Source of the DNA: an uncultured Lachnospiraceae bacterium
Lineage (GTDB): Bacteria; Bacillota; Clostridia; Lachnospirales; Lachnospiraceae
DNA length: 22,028 nt
Direction of reading: 5' to 3'
NCBI GenBank assembly: GCA_910586615.1
Contig: CAJUJP010000055.1
Coordinates: 1-22,028, forward strand
Part shown: piece after piece, positions 6,065 through 13,987 of the stretch
Position numbering within the stretch: the first letter of the stretch is position 1
Layout of the letters: each line of letters opens with the position of its first letter
Translations under genes and position numbers: made by a program
The notes under the pieces: generated by a model
What the model saw: the letters and a program-made list of their open reading frames with translations, nothing else
Told to the model about the DNA's origin: nothing
The model's database searches: none

Positions 6065-7543
6065 ATGAGAGGAATAGATACGCAGGTCCGCAGGAACAGA
6101 CGCCGCATTTTTAAAGAGGTGGCTGATCTTGCTTATCATTCAGACAACCTGAAGGACGATGTGGAGGCGCTGCCTTATCAGATCGTGGATTATGATGAAT
6201 CTGAATACGAGAGCATCTACAGAGAACGGGCCATTGTCCGCGAACGGATCCGGCTTGCCATGGGATTGTCTTTGAGGCCGGAGAACAGGCTGGTGCATCT
6301 GACACAGGGACTGGAAGAGAGCAACATTTCAGAGAAATATTATGAGCCGCCGCTGATGCAGGTTATTCCTTCGGCGTGTAATGCCTGTCCGGAGAACTGT
6401 TATATGGTGACGGACCGGTGTATGGGCTGTGTGGCGCATCCTTGTCGGGAAGTGTGCCCGAGGGGTGCTATTTCCATGAAAAACGGCAAGTCCGTGATTG
6501 ATCAGGAGAAATGTATTAAATGCGGTAAATGCAAGGCAGTATGTCCTTACGACGCAATTTCCCATCAGGTGAGACCCTGTGCGGGCGCATGCGGCGTAAA
6601 TGCGATCAAGAATGATGAAAAGGGCAGGGCGGTGATCGACAACGATTTGTGCGTATCCTGCGGTCAGTGCATGGTAAATTGTCCTTTTGGTGCGATTGCG
6701 GATAAATCACAGATTTTCCAGCTGATCCGTGCCATGCAGTCGGGGAATAAAATCATTGCCCAGGTGGCGCCTGCCTTTGCCGGACAGTTCGGTCCTGATG
6801 TGACACCTGATATACTTAAGACAGCCTTGAAAGAACTGGGATTTTATGATGTGTATGAGACAGCCATCGGTGCAGATCTGGGAGCCATTGCAGAGGCGGA
6901 GCACTACGCTACGGAAGTGGCCACGGGTAAACTGCCCTTCAGCCTGACTTCCTGCTGTCCTTCCTGGTCTATGCTGGCAAAACGGTTTTTCCCGGAGACG
7001 ATTGATAAGATTTCCAATGCGTTGACCCCCATGGTGGCTACGGCAAGGATCATCAAAGAGGATCATCCTGATGCAAAAGTGGTGTTTATAGGGCCGTGCG
7101 CATCCAAAAAGCTTGAAGCGTCCCGGAGAACCATCCGCTCTGATGTGGATTTTGTGATTACCTTCGAGGAACTGACGGGTATCTTTGAAGCAAGGGGGAT
7201 TCTGCTCGACCAGATCAAGGCGATGGATGAACTGAAAGGCGCCACCGGTGCAGGCCGTGGATACGGCGTGGCAGGCGGTGTGGCCAGCGCCATTGAAGAA
7301 TGCGTGCGGGAGTATTATCCCGATGTGGAAGTCAATATTGAACATGCCGAAAGCCTGTCAGAATGCAAGAAGATGCTTATGCTTGCCAAAGCGGGTAAGA
7401 AGAACGGATGCCTGATCGAAGGCATGGCCTGTCCGGGCGGCTGTGTAGCCGGAGCGGGAACGAATATTGCAGTGCCGGCAGCGGCGAAAGCAGTAGGATC
7501 TTTCAAACAGGCGGCAGACAAGAAAATACCGGACAAAAAATAA
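6065..7543 (+). CDS. monomeric [FeFe] hydrogenase, group B-like
   Basis: A 492-residue protein. The three H-cluster motifs are present: TSCCPSW at 295-301, GPCASKK at 343-349 and EGMACPGGC at 452-460, together supplying the four cysteines that hold the catalytic iron cluster. Upstream lie two ferredoxin-type [4Fe-4S] motifs (Cys 150/153/156/160 and 196/199/202/206) and an unusual N-terminal cysteine-rich stretch (about 105-131) that may hold another cluster. The segment Val-Ala-Pro-Ala-Phe-Ala-Gly-Gln-Phe-Gly (234-243) and the lack of a [2Fe-2S] plant-type domain point to group B rather than the classical fermentative group A. It probably exchanges electrons with ferredoxin to form or sense H2 in the cytoplasm. 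The start at 6065 has GGAGG six bases upstream; the longer frame from 6023 would contain the Rex-like operator in its coding part. No maturase genes are nearby. Confidence 0.88.
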   Translation: MRGIDTQVRRNRRRIFKEVADLAYHSDNLKDDVEALPYQIVDYDESEYESIYRERAIVRERIRLAMGLSLRPENRLVHLTQGLEESNISEKYYEPPLMQVIPSACNACPENCYMVTDRCMGCVAHPCREVCPRGAISMKNGKSVIDQEKCIKCGKCKAVCPYDAISHQVRPCAGACGVNAIKNDEKGRAVIDNDLCVSCGQCMVNCPFGAIADKSQIFQLIRAMQSGNKIIAQVAPAFAGQFGPDVTPDILKTALKELGFYDVYETAIGADLGAIAEAEHYATEVATGKLPFSLTSCCPSWSMLAKRFFPETIDKISNALTPMVATARIIKEDHPDAKVVFIGPCASKKLEASRRTIRSDVDFVITFEELTGIFEARGILLDQIKAMDELKGATGAGRGYGVAGGVASAIEECVREYYPDVEVNIEHAESLSECKKMLMLAKAGKKNGCLIEGMACPGGCVAGAGTNIAVPAAAKAVGSFKQAADKKIPDKK

Positions 7544-7612
7544 CGGTATTTTCGTTATAAATAATGCGGATAAAACTTAAAATAAATATAAACAGACGAA
7601 ACGGAGTAAAAT

Positions 7613-9070
7613 ATGAGCCAGAAAATCAGAACCAGATTTGCCCCCAGTCCTACGGGACGTATGCATGTCGGAAATCTCAGAACAGCGTTATACGCATTCC
7701 TGATTGCAAAGCATGAGGGCGGCGATTTTATCTTGAGAATAGAAGATACCGATCAGGAGCGTTATGTGGAAGGCGCGGTGGACATCATTTACCGCACCTT
7801 GGAGAAAACAGGGCTGATTCATGACGAAGGACCGGATCGTGACGGCGGTGTTGGCCCTTATGTGCAGAGTGAACGTCAGAAACAGGGAATCTATCTGCAG
7901 TACGCTAAGGAACTGGTGGACAAAGGAGAGGCATATTACTGCTTCTGTGACAAAGAACGGCTTGCATCCCTTACCCGGACGGTGGCGGGGAAAGAGATCA
8001 ACGTTTACGATAAACATTGTTTAAATCTGTCAAAAGAGGAAGTGGAGGCAAATCTTGCCGCCGGTATGCCTTATGTAATCAGGCAGAACAATCCCACGGA
8101 GGGAACTACCACGTTCCACGATGATATCTACGGGGATATTACAGTAGATAACGGGGAACTGGACGATATGATACTGATCAAGTCGGACGGCTATCCCACT
8201 TATAATTTTGCCAATGTTGTGGATGACCATCTGATGGGGATCACGCATGTAGTGAGAGGCAATGAATATCTATCTTCCTCGCCCAAATATAATCGTCTGT
8301 ATGAGGCTTTCGGATGGGAAGTGCCGGAGTATGTGCACTGTCCACTGATTACGGATGAAAATCATCAGAAGCTGTCTAAAAGGTGCGGTCATTCTTCCTA
8401 TGAGGATCTGATCGAACAGGGATTTCTGACCGAAGCCATTGTTAATTTCGTGGCGCTTCTTGGATGGAGCCCGGAAGATAATACGGAAATTTTTACGCTG
8501 GATGAGCTGATCAGAAAGTTTGATTACCGTCATCTGTCCAAATCGCCGGCGGTGTTTGACTATACAAAGCTGAAGTGGATGAACGGAGAGTACTTTAAGG
8601 CAATGGATGCGGATCGCTTTTATGATATGGCAAAGCCTTATCTGCAGGAAGTGATCAGGAAAGACCTTGATCTTGCAAAGATTGCCGGGATGGTAAAGAC
8701 AAGAATCGAGATCTTGCCGGATATCAGGGAAATGGTGGATTTCTTTGAGGAACTGCCGGAGTATGATGCGGCAATGTATACCCATAAGAAGATGAAGACG
8801 AACGGTGAGTCTTCACTGGAAGTTCTGCAGGAGATCCTGCCGCTTTTAGAGGCACAGACGGATTACAGCAACGATGCGCTGTATCAGACGCTTGTATCTT
8901 ATGTGGAAAAGAAGGGCTGTAAGAACGGTTATGTGATGTGGCCTGTGCGGACGGCGGTTTCCGGTAAGCAGATGACACCGGCAGGCGCGACGGAGATCAT
9001 GGAGATTTTGGGCAAAGATGAATCTCTTGCCAGAATCCGCAAAGGAATCGAGAAGTTACAGAATGCCTGA
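7613..9070 (+). CDS. gltX: glutamate--tRNA ligase
   Basis: A 485-residue class I aminoacyl-tRNA synthetase that charges tRNA with glutamate. It starts with the family hallmark Arg-Phe-Ala-Pro-Ser-Pro-Thr-Gly, followed by the HIGH-type motif HVGN at 18-21; the KMSKS-type motif is KLSKR at 253-257. A Cys-x-Cys at 110/112 and Tyr132-x3-Cys136 look like the zinc site found in many GluRS proteins. The C-terminal anticodon-binding domain is complete, and the length is normal. ATG 7613 has a GGAG site upstream. A small hairpin (ATAACG 7540-7545 with CGTTAT 7553-7558) follows the hydrogenase stop but has no T-run, so read-through from the hydrogenase cannot be excluded. The 3' end overlaps the helicase start by eight bases. 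Confidence 0.95.
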   Translation: MSQKIRTRFAPSPTGRMHVGNLRTALYAFLIAKHEGGDFILRIEDTDQERYVEGAVDIIYRTLEKTGLIHDEGPDRDGGVGPYVQSERQKQGIYLQYAKELVDKGEAYYCFCDKERLASLTRTVAGKEINVYDKHCLNLSKEEVEANLAAGMPYVIRQNNPTEGTTTFHDDIYGDITVDNGELDDMILIKSDGYPTYNFANVVDDHLMGITHVVRGNEYLSSSPKYNRLYEAFGWEVPEYVHCPLITDENHQKLSKRCGHSSYEDLIEQGFLTEAIVNFVALLGWSPEDNTEIFTLDELIRKFDYRHLSKSPAVFDYTKLKWMNGEYFKAMDADRFYDMAKPYLQEVIRKDLDLAKIAGMVKTRIEILPDIREMVDFFEELPEYDAAMYTHKKMKTNGESSLEVLQEILPLLEAQTDYSNDALYQTLVSYVEKKGCKNGYVMWPVRTAVSGKQMTPAGATEIMEILGKDESLARIRKGIEKLQNA

Positions 9071-10967
9071 TCTGATAAGAAGTTCCGATCAGGAGAGGGC
9101 AATTATGCATACTGCCGGGGCGGCGCAGGTTTTTGCGGGTCCCGGCAGCGGCAAGACCTACGTGACCGTTCACCGTATCAAACAGCTTATCACTGGATCA
9201 GGAGTGGATCCGTCCCGCATTCTGGTCATCACTTTTACGAAAGCGGCGGCTCTGGAAATGCAGGAACGCTTTTTTCGTCTCACAAAGCCGGACAGGCCTC
9301 CGGTAAGGTTCGGCACCTTTCATGCCGTATTCTATCATATTCTGAAGCAGTCATCGCAGTATCGCGGTTATACAATCATAACAGAATCTGAGAAGAGAAA
9401 ACTGATCCGTCGGATCATACATATGCATCAAAGATTTGCATGTCTTCAGGAAGAAGACATAGACAGTCTGATCGAAGCAGTAAGTGCCTGTAAAAGATCG
9501 TCTGTTATAAAGACCCCGGTCCAGAAGACCGGCAGCGGGGATATTCTTTTTCTGGTAAAAGAATATGAGACTTATCTGATGGAATTTCATCAGATGGATT
9601 TCGATGATATTATAAAAAACTGCCGTAAGCTGCTTTGTGAGGATCCTTCCTGTCTTGCACTGTGGCAAGGGCAGTTCCAGTTTGTCATGATTGATGAATT
9701 TCAGGACATTTCACCGGATCAATACGAAATCATAAGGCTTTTGGCCGCACCGGAACACAACTTTTTCGTGGTGGGAGATGACGATCAGTCCATTTATGGA
9801 TTCCGCGGTGCAAGCCCGGACAGTATGCAGGTGTTTCAGAGAGATTATCCGCAGGCTGAAAGGATATTTCTGAATATCAATTACCGCTGTCACCGGCAGA
9901 TTGTGGAGGCTTCTTTAAAAGTGATTGAAGAAAACCATAATCGTGCCGTCAAACAGATTTGCGGCGTACATGAGGCTGGGACAGGTTTTCATCTGCAGAT
10001 TTTTGAAAACAAAGCCGGACAGCAGGAGGAACTGGTCAGGGCATTGAAAGAAAAACAGCAGACAGGCAGGATTTCTCAGTGCGCCATGATATGCAGAACA
10101 AATTTTGACTGTGCCATATGGGCACAGTACATGCATAAAAATAAAATACCTTTTTTTATGAAGGAGGCTCCGAAAAACAGATTCAGTCATTTCGTGATCC
10201 GGGATATCATGGCCTATCTGGCATTGGCGCAGGGCGAGCTTCTCAGGAAACATTTTCTGCGGATTATGAACCGTCCTGTCAGATATCTGAAAAGGGATTC
10301 TGTTCCCGAAGAGCAGATAAGTGAATCCGGTCTGCTTGCTTATTATCGTGGTTCGCCTGCACTCTCGGACAATATCAGGAAGCTTTTCCGGGAACTTCAC
10401 AGCTTAAGTTCCAGAAAGCTGCATCTGCAGATTCACTATATACGTAAAGTGATTGGATATGAGAGCTATTTGAAGGAAAAATACAAGGCACGGGAGGCGG
10501 AAGAGCTGGTACGCACAGCCGCCGAATTTCAGGAACTGGCAGAACAGTTTGCCACTTTCGCGGACTTATCTGATTATATGGCGCAATATGAGGAAACGAT
10601 GGAAGAGATCAGAAGAGAAAAACAGAAGACCGGGATCCGGCTCATGACCATGCATGCTTCGAAAGGGCTGGAATTTGATACCGTTTATATGCCGGACTGT
10701 CAGGAGGGAAAGATTCCTTCCGCAAAGGCGCTGACAATGGAGGAGATAGAGGAGGAGCGGCGCATGTTTTATGTGGCAATGACCAGGGCGAAGCGGGATC
10801 TCTATCTGATGGCGGACAAAGGAAGAACCGGAAAGGATGCACCTTCCCGGTTTCTGCAATGCCTGTGTCAGTCCTCTTCCCCTACCAGTTCGTCAAATTC
10901 GGCGGAATCCAGATACTCGTCAAAAGCATCCGCCACAGCTTCATATTCTTCATCATCATCGATGTAG
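9063..10967 (+). CDS. UvrD/Rep-family superfamily 1 DNA helicase
   Basis: A 634-residue ATP-dependent DNA helicase. Motifs seen are a Q-motif (Ser-Ser-Asp-Gln, 7-10), Walker A GPGSGKT at 26-32, motif Ia with Ile-Thr-Phe-Thr-Lys-Ala-Ala (56-62), DEFQD at 211-215, GDDDQSIYGFRGA at 238-250, Asn-Tyr-Arg-Cys (273-276), MHASKGLEFD at 530-539 and VAMTRAKRDLYLM at 571-583. It is about 100 residues shorter than PcrA/UvrD, so it is probably a paralogue and not the main PcrA. The start at 9063 keeps the Q-motif, although the ribosome binding site is weak and the gene overlaps gltX by eight bases; ATG 9105 has a better AGGAG but would lose the motif. Residues 602-634 are a Ser-rich tail that exists only because the frame runs antisense through the converging DUF1292 gene. 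Confidence 0.9.
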   Translation: MPDLIRSSDQERAIMHTAGAAQVFAGPGSGKTYVTVHRIKQLITGSGVDPSRILVITFTKAAALEMQERFFRLTKPDRPPVRFGTFHAVFYHILKQSSQYRGYTIITESEKRKLIRRIIHMHQRFACLQEEDIDSLIEAVSACKRSSVIKTPVQKTGSGDILFLVKEYETYLMEFHQMDFDDIIKNCRKLLCEDPSCLALWQGQFQFVMIDEFQDISPDQYEIIRLLAAPEHNFFVVGDDDQSIYGFRGASPDSMQVFQRDYPQAERIFLNINYRCHRQIVEASLKVIEENHNRAVKQICGVHEAGTGFHLQIFENKAGQQEELVRALKEKQQTGRISQCAMICRTNFDCAIWAQYMHKNKIPFFMKEAPKNRFSHFVIRDIMAYLALAQGELLRKHFLRIMNRPVRYLKRDSVPEEQISESGLLAYYRGSPALSDNIRKLFRELHSLSSRKLHLQIHYIRKVIGYESYLKEKYKAREAEELVRTAAEFQELAEQFATFADLSDYMAQYEETMEEIRREKQKTGIRLMTMHASKGLEFDTVYMPDCQEGKIPSAKALTMEEIEEERRMFYVAMTRAKRDLYLMADKGRTGKDAPSRFLQCLCQSSSPTSSSNSAESRYSSKASATASYSSSSSM

Positions 10968-11209
10968 CCCAGATCCGGCTCTTCGTTGGGATCATCGGGA
11001 TTTTCGCTGTACCGGTAGAACCAGACTTCGCCGTCCGTATTGTCGCCGTCTTCATTGAGCGGCAGGAGTACAATGTAATCCTGATCTGATACGGTCAGAA
11101 TGGTCACTACGGCGCAGGTGACAGAAGTTCCGTCTTCTAATTCAAGATCTACGGTCATTTCTTCCGCGTCATAGCCGTTATCTGTATCCTGATTGTTATT
11201 TTTGCCCAT
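10868..11209 (-). CDS. DUF1292 family protein
   Basis: A 113-residue, very acidic protein. It has the DUF1292 (YrzB-like) pattern: a strand with Val-Asp-Leu-Glu-Leu-Glu-Asp-Gly-Thr, then Val-Thr-Ile-Leu-Thr-Val-x-Asp-Gln-Asp-Tyr-Ile-Val-Leu-Leu-Pro, a Val-Trp-Phe-Tyr-Arg-Tyr strand, and an Asp/Glu-rich C-terminus with Leu-Gly-Tyr-Ile-Asp-Asp-Asp-Glu-Glu-Tyr. The family is widespread in Firmicutes and has no known function. The start at 11209 has AAGGAGG six bases upstream on the minus strand. The last 100 bases overlap the 3' end of the helicase gene on the other strand. It is transcribed divergently from the GH13 gene and has its own promoter. Confidence 0.88.
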   Translation of the reverse strand: MGKNNNQDTDNGYDAEEMTVDLELEDGTSVTCAVVTILTVSDQDYIVLLPLNEDGDNTDGEVWFYRYSENPDDPNEEPDLGYIDDDEEYEAVADAFDEYLDSAEFDELVGEED

Positions 11210-11242
11210 ATAATGGTCCTCCTTATGCATCGGAATAGCTAT

Positions 11243-11271
11243 ATTTTACAAAATATTCCTGTAAGATTCAA
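11243..11271 (-). promoter_or_regulatory. putative promoter of the DUF1292 gene
   Basis: On the minus strand TTGAAT (11271-11266) and TAAAAT (11248-11243) are 17 bases apart, about 34 bases before the ATG. Confidence 0.5.
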
Positions 11272-11289
11272 TGTCCAAATATTTTTTTG

Positions 11290-11318
11290 TTTAGAAAAAA
11301 TATTTTCTATGTTAGAAT
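11290..11318 (+). promoter_or_regulatory. putative promoter with overlapping palindrome, GH13 gene
   Basis: TAGAAT at 11313-11318 preceded by TGT gives an extended -10; the -35 (TTTAGA, 11290-11295) is poor. A palindrome TAGAAAAAATATTTTCTA at 11292-11309 fills the space between them and could be an operator, although AT-rich palindromes also arise by chance. Confidence 0.4.
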
Positions 11319-11363
11319 ACTCATATAACATGAGAATTTGACCTGATTTTTTCGGAGGGCTTA

Positions 11364-13364
11364 ATGTATAGAGAATATAAAGTGACAGCGGCACAAGTAT
11401 ACCCGATGGGCGTTTCTTTTCGACAGGATGGTCTGCATATTGCGGCAGTATGCCCGCAGACCGGCTGCGGGGAGGATTTTTCCGGGTTTGGTGTGATCCT
11501 GTATGACAGGCGGCACAGAGATGGGATCCGCATTCCTTTTCCGGAGGAGAGCAGAGTCGGTTCTGTTTGTGCCATGCTTTTACAGGGATATCAGGATAGG
11601 GAATGCAGATATCTGTTCTACTGTGATGACCGGGTCTGGCAGGATCCATATTGCAGGAAAATGGAACACACCGGTATCTATGGCCGGCCGAAGACGGATC
11701 TGCCCCGGTGTATGGTATATGAGGGAGATTATGACTGGCAGGAAGACAGGCCGCTGAATCTTCCCTATGAAGATATGATACTTTATGCCCTGCATGTGCG
11801 CGGGTTTACAAAACATCGTTCTTCCGGCGTCAAACATAAGGGTACTTATGCCGGAATCACGGAGAAGATTCCCTATCTCAAAGATTTGGGAATCACCTCT
11901 GTACTGCTTATGCCGGCTTATGAATTTGATGAGATCATGGTGCGTGAGGCTCCACAGGCTCCTCAGACGATGGAACAGGCGGCGGCTTCTTATATGCTTC
12001 CGCTGCAGTCCGAGACAGAGGAGGACGGGAAGTCGGAAGAAAGTGCTTTTAAGATAAATTACTGGGGATACCGGAAGGGATTCTATTATGTGCCGAAGAG
12101 CGGCTATGCCCACAGCAGAGATCCTGTGACAGAATATAAGGATATGGTAAAGAAGCTGCACCAAAGCGGGCTGGAAGTACTGATGCAGTTCTACTTTCCA
12201 CCGGAGATTCCGCCCATGGAGATGCTGACAGTTCTGAAATACTGGGTATTGGAATACCATATAGACGGTTTCCATGTGATGGGCGTTGATCTTCCGATCT
12301 CACTGTTTGCAAAAGAGCCGGTTTTAAGCCAGACAAAGATCCTTACGGAACAGCAGTATCATCCCGAACTTTCCGATGCTATGGCGCAGACACGCCGCAT
12401 CGGCTGGATGAGCGAGGGGTTTATGTATGATATGCGCCGGGCTGTCAAGGGCGACGAAGATATCGTCAACCGTCTGATTTTTCATGTGCGCAACAGTGCG
12501 TCAGAGGCCGGCATTGTCAATTATATTGCTAAATGGGAAGGAATGCGGCTTATGGACATGGTTTCCTATGACCGCAAACACAATGAGGCAAACGGCGAGA
12601 ATAATCAGGACGGCACCGATTATAACTGCAGCTGGAACTGCGGTGCAGAGGGAAAAAGCCGGAGAAAGTATATCACTGAACTGCGTATGCGGCAGATCAA
12701 AAATGCATTGTCGCTGGTGTTTTTGTCCCAGGGTACACCGCTTCTTTACAGCGGTGATGAGTTTGGCAATACACAGGAAGGAAATAATAATCCTTACTGT
12801 CAGGACAATGCGCTTACCTGGATCAAATGGAATCTGATGGAGAACGGCAGGGAACTGCTGGATTATACGAAAATGCTGATCAGTCTGCGCAGGTCGCACC
12901 CCGTTCTGCACAGCAGGACACCGCTCAGAGGGATGGACTATCTGTCCTGCGGGTATCCTGATATTTCTTATCACGGCCGGGATGCATGGCGGCCGGATAC
13001 CGGTCCGGCCAGCAGAAGCATCGGTATTATGTACTGTGGATGTTACGGAGAAATACAGGGTCAAAGGGATGACACGCTTTTTTATATAGGGATCAATCTG
13101 CACTGGCGTGCACAGTATTTCGGGCTTCCGCAGCTTCCCAGAGGAAAAGAATGGACACTGTATGCTTCCTCGGAACATCAGGAAACAGACTCTGACAAAG
13201 AAAGTCAGACGGATAGAGACAAAGAGAGCAGAGACACCGCTTCAGAGACGATCCAGGAAATCTGTATCGGCCCCAGGGCATCCGCGATTTATATGGTAAC
13301 GGATCTGGCGGAGTCTGCTGTCCGGCATGGGAAAAGGAATGCGCTGCCGGGCAAAGAGAAATAA
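11364..13364 (+). CDS. GH13 alpha-amylase/isoamylase-family protein with degenerate catalytic site
   Basis: A 666-residue protein related to glycogen-debranching enzymes (GlgX/isoamylase type). Residues about 10-125 look like a carbohydrate-binding N-domain; about 138-510 are the GH13 barrel, with Leu-His-Val-Arg-Gly-Phe-Thr (143-149), Asn-Tyr-Trp-Gly-Tyr (232-236), Val-Ser-Tyr-Asp-Arg-Lys-His-Asn-Glu-Ala-Asn-Gly-Glu-Asn-Asn (400-414), Ser-Gln-Gly-Thr-Pro (455-459) and Gly-Asp-Glu-Phe-Gly (464-468). The catalytic motifs are altered: region I (normally DVVYNH) reads MQFYFP at 274-279, the nucleophile in region II is Met306, and the region IV His-Asp is Trp391-Glu392; only Glu329 remains at the acid/base position. 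A stretch of about 50 residues between regions I and II is missing. I infer a binding protein or regulator rather than an active hydrolase. A Ser/Asp/Lys/Glu-rich insert is at 604-628. ATG 11364 has GGAGG. Confidence 0.82.
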   Translation: MYREYKVTAAQVYPMGVSFRQDGLHIAAVCPQTGCGEDFSGFGVILYDRRHRDGIRIPFPEESRVGSVCAMLLQGYQDRECRYLFYCDDRVWQDPYCRKMEHTGIYGRPKTDLPRCMVYEGDYDWQEDRPLNLPYEDMILYALHVRGFTKHRSSGVKHKGTYAGITEKIPYLKDLGITSVLLMPAYEFDEIMVREAPQAPQTMEQAAASYMLPLQSETEEDGKSEESAFKINYWGYRKGFYYVPKSGYAHSRDPVTEYKDMVKKLHQSGLEVLMQFYFPPEIPPMEMLTVLKYWVLEYHIDGFHVMGVDLPISLFAKEPVLSQTKILTEQQYHPELSDAMAQTRRIGWMSEGFMYDMRRAVKGDEDIVNRLIFHVRNSASEAGIVNYIAKWEGMRLMDMVSYDRKHNEANGENNQDGTDYNCSWNCGAEGKSRRKYITELRMRQIKNALSLVFLSQGTPLLYSGDEFGNTQEGNNNPYCQDNALTWIKWNLMENGRELLDYTKMLISLRRSHPVLHSRTPLRGMDYLSCGYPDISYHGRDAWRPDTGPASRSIGIMYCGCYGEIQGQRDDTLFYIGINLHWRAQYFGLPQLPRGKEWTLYASSEHQETDSDKESQTDRDKESRDTASETIQEICIGPRASAIYMVTDLAESAVRHGKRNALPGKEK

Positions 13365-13382
13365 AAAGGAAACTATGAGGCA

Positions 13383-13928
13383 ATGAACAAAGCGTGGGAA
13401 CATTTGAAAACGATCACACACCATAAATGGCTGGTCATGGAAGGCTGCTTTCGGGTGGGACTTTACCGGCAGGGGATTCTGCATGATCTGTCCAAATTCA
13501 GCCCGGCGGAATTTATTGTGGGCGCTAAGTACTGGCAGGGTAACCGGAGTCCGAACAATGCAGAACGGGAAGATATCGGATATTCTTCCGCGTGGCTGCA
13601 CCATAAGGGACGTAACAAACATCATTATGAGTACTGGATCGATTACAGTGCAAATGATATCAAGGGCGGTATGGCGCCGGCGCCCATGCCGCAGCGTTAC
13701 GTGATCGAGATGTTTATGGACAGGGTTGCCGCAAGCAAAGTATATAACGGGACAGCCTATCAGGACAGGGCTCCGCTTCTGTATTATCAGTCTTCCAAAA
13801 CACCGCCGCCGCTGCATCCGAAGACGAAGCGTCAGCTGGAGTTCCTGCTGCATATGCTGGCGGATTATGGTGAGGAGAAAACATTTCGTTATATCAGAAC
13901 GAGAATGCTTCGAAATCATGTCGGATGA
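13383..13928 (+). CDS. DUF5662 family protein
   Basis: A 181-residue protein matching, by pattern, the DUF5662 family found in clostridia and their phages; no function is known. Visible features are an N-terminal Trp-Glu-His-Leu-Lys-Thr-Ile-Thr-x-His-Lys-Trp (5-16), an HD-like His34-Asp35 followed by Leu-Ser-Lys-Phe-Ser, and a His-rich segment at 73-84 (His-His-Lys-Gly-x-Asn-Lys-His-His-Tyr-Glu-Tyr-Trp). These histidines and the Asp suggest a metal site like that of HD-domain phosphohydrolases, but this is inference. The gene begins 18 bases after the GH13 stop and is probably cotranscribed with it. The ribosome binding site is poorly placed (AAAAAGGAA about a dozen bases upstream), so the exact start is not certain. 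Confidence 0.75.
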   Translation: MNKAWEHLKTITHHKWLVMEGCFRVGLYRQGILHDLSKFSPAEFIVGAKYWQGNRSPNNAEREDIGYSSAWLHHKGRNKHHYEYWIDYSANDIKGGMAPAPMPQRYVIEMFMDRVAASKVYNGTAYQDRAPLLYYQSSKTPPPLHPKTKRQLEFLLHMLADYGEEKTFRYIRTRMLRNHVG

Positions 13929-13940
13929 GTGACCCTCCCG

Positions 13941-13977
13941 CTCCTTTTTGCATAGGATATGGTATGACAAAAAGGAG
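13941..13977 (+). promoter_or_regulatory. inverted repeat that would mask a ribosome binding site
   Basis: CTCCTTTTTG at 13941-13950 is a perfect 10-bp complement of CAAAAAGGAG at 13968-13977; CATA (13951-13954) and TATG (13963-13966) extend it past a one-base bulge, leaving an 8-base loop. The right arm contains the Shine-Dalgarno sequence AAAAGGAG of the repeat-protein gene starting at 13988. No T-run follows on either strand, so it is not an ordinary terminator. Confidence 0.6.
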
Positions 13978-13987
13978 ATGAGAGAAT

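Noticed and set aside
10860..10967. Ser-rich C-terminal domain of the helicase as a functional tail
   Set aside because: It is fully explained as the antisense of the acidic end of DUF1292.
13941..13977. Hairpin as terminator of the DUF5662 gene
   Set aside because: No T-run follows on the plus strand, and the A-rich right arm is the ribosome binding site of the next gene.
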